Assembly (NCBI GenBank): GCA_964386385.1
Contig: CAYLRN010000006.1
Location: 62,001 to 126,000 of the forward strand
Length of the DNA: 64,000 nt
Direction: 5' to 3'
Source of the DNA: RUG572 sp964386385
GTDB taxonomy: Bacteria > Verrucomicrobiota > Kiritimatiellia > RFP12 > UBA1067
Shown here: positions 59,569 through 64,000 of the stretch, in pieces
How positions within the stretch are numbered: the first letter of the stretch is position 1
Layout: every line of letters begins with the position of its first letter
The notes under the pieces: generated by a model
Told to the model about the DNA's origin: nothing
The model's input: only the letters and a program-made list of their open reading frames with translations
The model's database searches: none
Made by a program: the position numbers and the translations under genes

Positions 59569-61122
59569 TTCCTCGATGGCGCAGTCGACAATCGTGCGCT
59601 TTTCCCTGGAGAACGCGAGGCCGACGAGGGTGAGCGTCTTGCCGTTGCCAGCGAACCTGTCGGCGTAGCGGTTCGCCTTGATCTGCGCGACCGCCCCGGC
59701 GGCGGACCCGTCAAGCTTGAACTCAATGACGTAGCAGTGCTCCGGCGTCTCGAGCGTCATGTCGATGCGTCCGTCGTTCGTCTTCACCTCCGCCTCGGCG
59801 GTCACGCCCACCATCTTCAGGACCACGTACACGATCGTCTGCCACATCTGCTCGTTCTGGCGGTCTGTAAGGTCGTACGGGATGTTCGCGAAGAGACGCT
59901 TGAGGGCGGCGACGAACTTCTCCGGCTCGTGGTCGTAGAGCGCGTCCACGGCGTCCGCCTGGATGTCGTTCGAGCGGTTGAACTCCTGACCCGTGTATGC
60001 CGGCACGACCTGGCGGAGGAACGAGTTCTCCACCTCGAGGTTCGGGAAGTCGAGTTCATAGCGGCGCGCCCCCCCGCGCTGACGGAAGCCCTTGATCGTC
60101 AGGTAGCCTGTCTGGAAGAGGAGCGTCGTGAAGTCGGCCTTGTCCGGCTCGTACGTTCCCAGCACGGACTCGTCCACGTCGACCTTCGCGAAGTTGAGCG
60201 GCTTCGCCTTGAGCGTGTCCATCAGGAACGTCGTCATCGCCGTCGTGGACCAGTAGTTCCTGAGTTCGCAGGAGGAAAGGCACAGTCCGAGCGACACCGG
60301 GTTGATGACGCGCTCCGCCGCCGGATGAAACCGATAGCCGTCGTACCAGCGCTCAATCTCGGCAAGCCCCTGCTCGTCGGTCCATCCGTTCTCCTCCGCG
60401 AACCGGTGCAGAAGTCCGGGAAGGCGCGTGACGACCTCCGTATGGGTGTATCCGAAGAGTGTCGCGCAGCAGCGCTCCATCGTCATGTCGCGGAGGTTGT
60501 TGAGGTCGGAGAAGATGGAGACCTTCGAGAACTTGCTTATCCCGGTGATGAACGTGAAGCGCTGCCTCGACTCGAGCGTCTTGACGACGGAGTAGAACTC
60601 CTTGAGGGCGTCGCGGAATGGGCGGACGGCCGGGGTGTTCAGCGCGCCGAGGAGGGGCTTGTCGTACTCGTCTATCAGGAGAACCATCTGCCCGTCCGGC
60701 GACTTCGCGGCGAGGTCGTCGATGAGGAAGCGGAACTGGTCCGGCACGAGCGGGACGTCACGGAGGGGGACGCCGCTGCGCTCCGATTCGCCGACAAGGG
60801 CGGAGTGCAGCTTCATCCAGAACCCGTCGACCGTCTGGGACTGGCACGACCCCATGTCGAGACGCAGGACGGGCCACTTCTTCGACCAGTCCCATCGCGG
60901 CTCGATGAAAAGGCCCTTGAAGAGTTCACGCCGCCCCTCGAAGAGTGACTGGAGCACCGAGACGGTGAGCGACTTGCCGAACCTGCGCGGACGGGCGATG
61001 AAGAACTGCTTTCCCGTAGACATGTCGGCAAGCGGCAGAAGCCTGTCCGTCTTGTCGACGTACGTGAATCCGTTCTTCACGAGGTCTTCGAACGTGTAGA
61101 TGTCTGTTGCAAGTTTCTCCAT
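59563..61122 (-). CDS. AAA-ATPase-like protein with PD-(D/E)XK nuclease domain
   Basis: This 519-residue protein matches the widespread AAA-ATPase_like/DUF1703 family. The N-terminal part has FEDLVKNGFTYVDKTD and Walker A RPRRFGKSLTVS, with Walker B VLLIDEYDKPLL. The C-terminal nuclease-like domain has EVKTNDGRIDMTLETPEH and VIEFKLDGS, carrying the D and E-x-K residues. The biological role of the family is unsettled; mobile or defence-related behaviour has been suggested because copies are scattered and numerous. Repeat cassettes flank it on both sides. A TATAAT box ends 7 bases before its ATG. Confidence 0.88.
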   Translation of the reverse strand: MEKLATDIYTFEDLVKNGFTYVDKTDRLLPLADMSTGKQFFIARPRRFGKSLTVSVLQSLFEGRRELFKGLFIEPRWDWSKKWPVLRLDMGSCQSQTVDGFWMKLHSALVGESERSGVPLRDVPLVPDQFRFLIDDLAAKSPDGQMVLLIDEYDKPLLGALNTPAVRPFRDALKEFYSVVKTLESRQRFTFITGISKFSKVSIFSDLNNLRDMTMERCCATLFGYTHTEVVTRLPGLLHRFAEENGWTDEQGLAEIERWYDGYRFHPAAERVINPVSLGLCLSSCELRNYWSTTAMTTFLMDTLKAKPLNFAKVDVDESVLGTYEPDKADFTTLLFQTGYLTIKGFRQRGGARRYELDFPNLEVENSFLRQVVPAYTGQEFNRSNDIQADAVDALYDHEPEKFVAALKRLFANIPYDLTDRQNEQMWQTIVYVVLKMVGVTAEAEVKTNDGRIDMTLETPEHCYVIEFKLDGSAAGAVAQIKANRYADRFAGNGKTLTLVGLAFSREKRTIVDCAIEED

Positions 61123-61129
61123 GCCGAAG

Positions 61130-61135
61130 ATTATA
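61130..61135 (-). promoter_or_regulatory. TATAAT -10 box of the AAA-ATPase gene
   Basis: GTGGTATAATCTTC on the minus strand lies 7 bases before the ATG, again with no ribosome binding site in between. Confidence 0.55.
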
Positions 61136-61147
61136 CCACGTTCCCCA

Positions 61148-61824
61148 GATTAAGTGATTAAGGGTTAAGTGGTCAAGTTGCGGATGACTGACGCGACGTT
61201 CGAGATCCGGTAGGGCGGTCGCCCCGCGACCGCCGCATCCGTCTGCGCATCGGTAGGGCGCGACGTCCCGTCGCGCCGACGCGGGAGGGACGCGCTCCCG
61301 CGCGTCCGCCGCCGCATGGTTTCGGTCGCGCAGGAGCGCGACCCTCCCGGAAACGCCTTGTCACGCGCACGCGAACCGCATTGACGGCGGCGCGACGGGA
61401 CGTCGCGCCCTACCGTGGAGATTAAGTGGCTAAGAGTTAAGTGGTCAAGTTGCGGATGACTGACGCGACGTTCGAGATCCGGTAGGGCGGTCGCCCCGCG
61501 ACCGCCGCATCCGTCTGCGCATCGGTAGGGCGCGACGTCCCGTCGCGCCGACGCGGGAGGGACGCGCTCCCGCGCGTCCGCCGCCGCATGGTTTCGGTCG
61601 CGCAGGAGCGCGACCCTCCCGGAAACGCCTTGTCACGCGCACGCGAACCGCATTGACGGCGGCGCGACGGGACGTCGCGCCCTACCGGGAGATTAAGTGA
61701 TTAAGGGTTAAGTGGTCAAGTTGCGGATGGTTGACGCGACGTCCGGCGTCCGGTAGGGCGGTCGCCCCGCGACCGCCGCCGATGCGCCCGCAAACTCAAC
61801 CACTTAACCCTTAGGCACTTGATC
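61148..61824. repeat. Composite repeat region with tandem 272-base units
   Basis: Octamer ends (TTAAGTG-type at 61148-61180; inverted at 61793-61824) enclose two near-perfect tandem units, 61169-61440 and 61441-61711 (one base shorter), and a partial third from 61712. Each full unit holds hairpins at positions equivalent to 61209-61235, 61252-61278, 61288-61307, 61324-61343 and 61388-61414. The last is an inverted copy of the second. Stem sequences differ but pair fully. No gene is supported in this 700-base gap. Confidence 0.85.
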
Positions 61825-61836
61825 TCCAGTCTCCCG

Positions 61837-62619
61837 TCAGGCGCCGAAGGCGGAGACGAGGGCGCGATGCAGGTCTTTGTCCTCGTATGGGTCTGCGGCG
61901 GATGAAAGTTCGGACGCTGAATAGCCGCTGCGGACTGAAAGCAGCGTGACAGTCCGCGCCGCGGCGTCCGCCGCGAAGACAAGGCGGAACATCCTGAACG
62001 ACAGAACCCACGTGCCGTCCGCCGCCATCGCCACGCGCCTGCGCGATGCGTCGAGCGGACTGTGCGAAAGCTGCACCTTCGCCGTGGACGAAAGGTCGGG
62101 GCCACCCTTCCCGCGGATGAACTCCGCCCGGACGGCAAAGTCCTCCGTCTCGACGACGCGCCATTCGTCATGCGTCTGCGCGTCGACCCATCCGGCGCGC
62201 GCATTAGGAAACGAGTCGACCGAGGGGACGTAGGGCTTCACGTCAAGAACCGGCGTGCCGTCCAGCAGGTCCGCCTCCGCCACCTCGACGACGCGGCCCT
62301 TCACGGAGACGAGCCGGACGCACGACAGCCCGATGGGGTTCGGCCGATACGGCGAGCGCGACGCGAACGTCCCCACGCGCCCAATCCCCGGCGCGGCGAC
62401 TGGCGGGCGCGTCGTCGGACGCCATCCGCCGGCGTTGCGGTCGAACGCGAACAGCAGCCAGACGCGCTCGAACCCGTCAAGGTCGCGCAGCGCCGTTTCG
62501 AAGTTGCGTCCCCGCGCGAACTCGACGCGGCCGGACACCCCGTCGAACACTCCCTGGCGCGGCGCTTCGCACTTGTACGCCGCCGCGCAGCGGAAGAACG
62601 CTATCGGCTCGAAAGTCAC
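61837..62619 (-). CDS. trmO: tRNA (t6A37) N6-methyltransferase TrmO
   Basis: This 260-residue protein has the TrmO/TsaA beta-barrel motifs RVWLLFAFDRN, GRVGTFASRSPYRPNPIGLS and DLLDGTPVLDVKPY. TrmO methylates N6-threonylcarbamoyladenosine at tRNA position 37. It starts with GTG at 62619; no ATG in frame is closer and no ribosome binding site is clear. The C-terminal 90 residues form the extra domain seen in longer TrmO proteins. Confidence 0.9.
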   Translation of the reverse strand: MTFEPIAFFRCAAAYKCEAPRQGVFDGVSGRVEFARGRNFETALRDLDGFERVWLLFAFDRNAGGWRPTTRPPVAAPGIGRVGTFASRSPYRPNPIGLSCVRLVSVKGRVVEVAEADLLDGTPVLDVKPYVPSVDSFPNARAGWVDAQTHDEWRVVETEDFAVRAEFIRGKGGPDLSSTAKVQLSHSPLDASRRRVAMAADGTWVLSFRMFRLVFAADAAARTVTLLSVRSGYSASELSSAADPYEDKDLHRALVSAFGA

Positions 62620-62629
62620 GTTGGGGAAT

Positions 62630-62650
62630 CATGCGCGGCTTCCGCGCATG
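62630..62650. terminator. Hairpin between the reductase gene and trmO
   Basis: Arms CATGCGCGG and CCGCGCATG around a CTT loop give a 9-base-pair stem in the 32-base gap. No T-run follows on either strand, so it could be an attenuator or a processing site instead of a full terminator. Confidence 0.35.
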
Positions 62651-62651
62651 G

Positions 62652-63581
62652 TCAGCGGAAGCGGGCGAGAAGCCTCTTCACCATTTCGACGAACGGGACG
62701 TCGGACGGGACGACCATCGGAGCGCCGTATATGTCGCGCTTCATCCTCTCCTCGATGACGCTACGGTCGAGATGGCAGTCCTTCGGCCTCGGCTCGCTGC
62801 CGTTCGCGGGAGCGCCGCTGCCGACGAGCAGAGAGGGATCGAGACCCAGGAGCTTCGCCGTGACAACGCCCATGTCCAGCTTCGTCATCGCCTCCAGTCC
62901 GCTCCAGTGGTACGTTCCGACATGGCGGAAGCGGACAAGCCATTCCAGTACCTTCGCGACGTCCGCGACGTCAGTCGGATAGCGAATCGCCCAGTCGTCG
63001 AGCACAAGCTTCCCCTTTGCGCCGCCGCGCCAGAAGTCGAGGACATTGCCGACGACGGACGTCACGGAGGATTCCCCAAGCGTCTCCACCTTCTCTCCGT
63101 AGAGGACCGGAACGCGCAGGATTCCGTAGCAGGAATAACACTCCTTGCGCACTATGACCTCGCCCTCGTACTTCGACTGTCCGTAGGCGTTTGCCGGACT
63201 GGGCATGGATCCGAGAGAGTACGGAGCGTCCGTGCCGTCGAAGACGTAGTCGGAGGAGATGTACATCATGTACCTGCCGTTCCTGCCCGCCCATTTAGCA
63301 AGCGTCCTCGTCGCTTCGACGTTCAGCCGCCGGGCGGCCTCCTCGTTCGCCGCAAACTCGTCCGGCCTGCGTATGGCGGCGGCATGGACGATCGCCCTCG
63401 GCTGCATGGCGTCAAGGATTCTCGTGACCGCCTCGAAGTCGCACAGGTCGACGTTGATCGCGTTCACGTGATTGCGGGCATGGCAGAGTCCGACGAGCTC
63501 GAAGTCCCCGATTCCCGAAAAGCGGTCCATCACCGCGCGACCGAGCATTCCCGTCGCGCCCGTCACAACAATCTTCATCAT
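62652..63581 (-). CDS. RmlD-like NAD(P)-dependent sugar-nucleotide reductase
   Basis: This 309-residue short-chain dehydrogenase of the extended type starts MMKIVVTGATGMLGRAVMDRF, with the nucleotide-binding motif TGATGMLG. The catalytic tyrosine lies in YGQSKYEGE (YxxxK), and DAMQPRAIVHAAA fits the RmlD/dTDP-4-dehydrorhamnose reductase family. GAAAGGGG precedes the ATG chosen at 63581. The absence of rmlABC neighbours leaves the substrate open. Confidence 0.82.
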   Translation of the reverse strand: MMKIVVTGATGMLGRAVMDRFSGIGDFELVGLCHARNHVNAINVDLCDFEAVTRILDAMQPRAIVHAAAIRRPDEFAANEEAARRLNVEATRTLAKWAGRNGRYMMYISSDYVFDGTDAPYSLGSMPSPANAYGQSKYEGEVIVRKECYSCYGILRVPVLYGEKVETLGESSVTSVVGNVLDFWRGGAKGKLVLDDWAIRYPTDVADVAKVLEWLVRFRHVGTYHWSGLEAMTKLDMGVVTAKLLGLDPSLLVGSGAPANGSEPRPKDCHLDRSVIEERMKRDIYGAPMVVPSDVPFVEMVKRLLARFR

Positions 63582-63620
63582 ACTAGGCACCCCTTTCGTT
63601 TTTCGGTCGAACGCCGCCTC

Positions 63621-64000
63621 TCATTTCTCGGCGGCACGGCATGTCAGAACCTTCTCCCGCAGATCCTGGGGGATGAAGAAATAGTGGTTCGAGGACTCGT
63701 ATCCGATTCGGCTGTCGGCGCGAACGAGAGCCAATTCCTCCTTCGCTCGGACGCGCTCGCGCCGGGCGATACGCCTCATGTCCGTCCTGTCGCCCCGGTC
63801 GCGCGCCGCCACGAACAGCGACTGGTCGACGCAGGAGGCGAAATGAAGCCCTGCGGCACGGAAGAGACCATATTCCCGCTCGGCAGCGGCCCTCTTCTTC
63901 GGGTCGGACATGACGGCAAGCGCGTCCTTCCAGTCGGCGCAGCCTTTCTCGAAGCCGTCAGCGACTTTCCGCATGAGCGAAGTCCAGACGTCGACCGGGT
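63621..64000 (-). CDS. C-terminal part of a larger protein cut by the window edge
   Basis: The minus-strand frame is open from the right edge to a stop at 63621, about 126 codons. It includes SRIGYESSNHYFFIPQDLREKVLTC near the end. That stretch reminds me of the C-termini of some large carbohydrate-active proteins in related bacteria, but I cannot assign a family with confidence. An internal ATG at 63974 is not likely to be the true start. Confidence 0.55.
   Translation of the reverse strand, partial: PVDVWTSLMRKVADGFEKGCADWKDALAVMSDPKKRAAAEREYGLFRAAGLHFASCVDQSLFVAARDRGDRTDMRRIARRERVRAKEELALVRADSRIGYESSNHYFFIPQDLREKVLTCRAAEK

Noticed and set aside
61173..61642. Two identical 65-codon frames
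   Set aside because: They lie wholly inside the tandem repeat units and simply reflect the duplication.
61169..61711. Possible CRISPR array
   Set aside because: The repeating unit is 272 bases with internal hairpins. There are no short direct repeats with unique spacers and no cas genes.

Overview
The window looks like a chromosome segment of a Gram-negative, GC-rich anaerobe. It carries an Rnf ion-pumping complex, a full mreBCD-mrdA-rodA rod-shape cluster, LptD, an Mla-type lipid transporter, secretin/GspL/GspM, and very large secreted proteins with Calx-beta repeats. Together these suggest a PVC-group bacterium, perhaps Kiritimatiellota or Verrucomicrobiota. That placement is inference from gene content; the window has no rRNA or other marker that settles it. 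I saw no tRNA, rRNA, CRISPR array or transposase gene.

Layout. 1-7628 (minus): two large exported Calx-beta proteins in one operon. 7705-20790 (minus): a type 4 BREX phage-defence operon (unknown 898-residue gene, brxP, brxC/pglY, pglZ, brxL, small CxxC protein). 21172-23719 (minus): a complete DpnII-type restriction-modification operon (dpnM-like dam, DpnII endonuclease, dpnA-like methylase). 23720-25196: accessory DNA with palindromes, a broken partial copy of dpnA, a second gene remnant and repeat modules. 25197-32592 (minus): gspL-gspM-gspD-mlaE-mlaF-mlaD with overlapping start and stop codons. 32629-35136 (minus): plsY and a two-domain glycosyltransferase. 35404-43642 (plus): rnfA-rnfB-[HipA-like kinase]-rnfC-rnfD-rnfG, a lipid A-type acyltransferase, a DUF486 protein and a methyltransferase; rnfE is absent. 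43650-54397 (plus): mreB, mreC, mreD, mrdA, rodA, rng, lptD and a KAS III-like protein whose catalytic Cys is Asn. 54308-59201 (minus): leucine-rich-repeat lipoprotein, DUF5107/TPR protein, MATE transporter. 59231-61824: two repeat-rich spacers flanking an AAA-ATPase/PD-(D/E)XK gene. 61837-64000 (minus): TrmO, an RmlD-like reductase and the end of a truncated gene.

Two patterns run through the window. The first is a family of short hairpin repeats. Stem sequences differ from copy to copy but pairing is kept, and the intergenic cassettes are edged by octamers related to TTAAGTGG. Copies also sit in frame inside the BREX-linked 898-residue gene, where they encode GRAGRPAPP-type peptides. The second is promoter layout: at several transcription units a TATAAT-like box lies only 6-10 bases before the ATG, which predicts leaderless mRNAs.

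The BREX and DpnII operons form a defence island. The right-hand half is mostly envelope biogenesis (shape, LPS export, phospholipid transport and acylation) with Rnf energy coupling.
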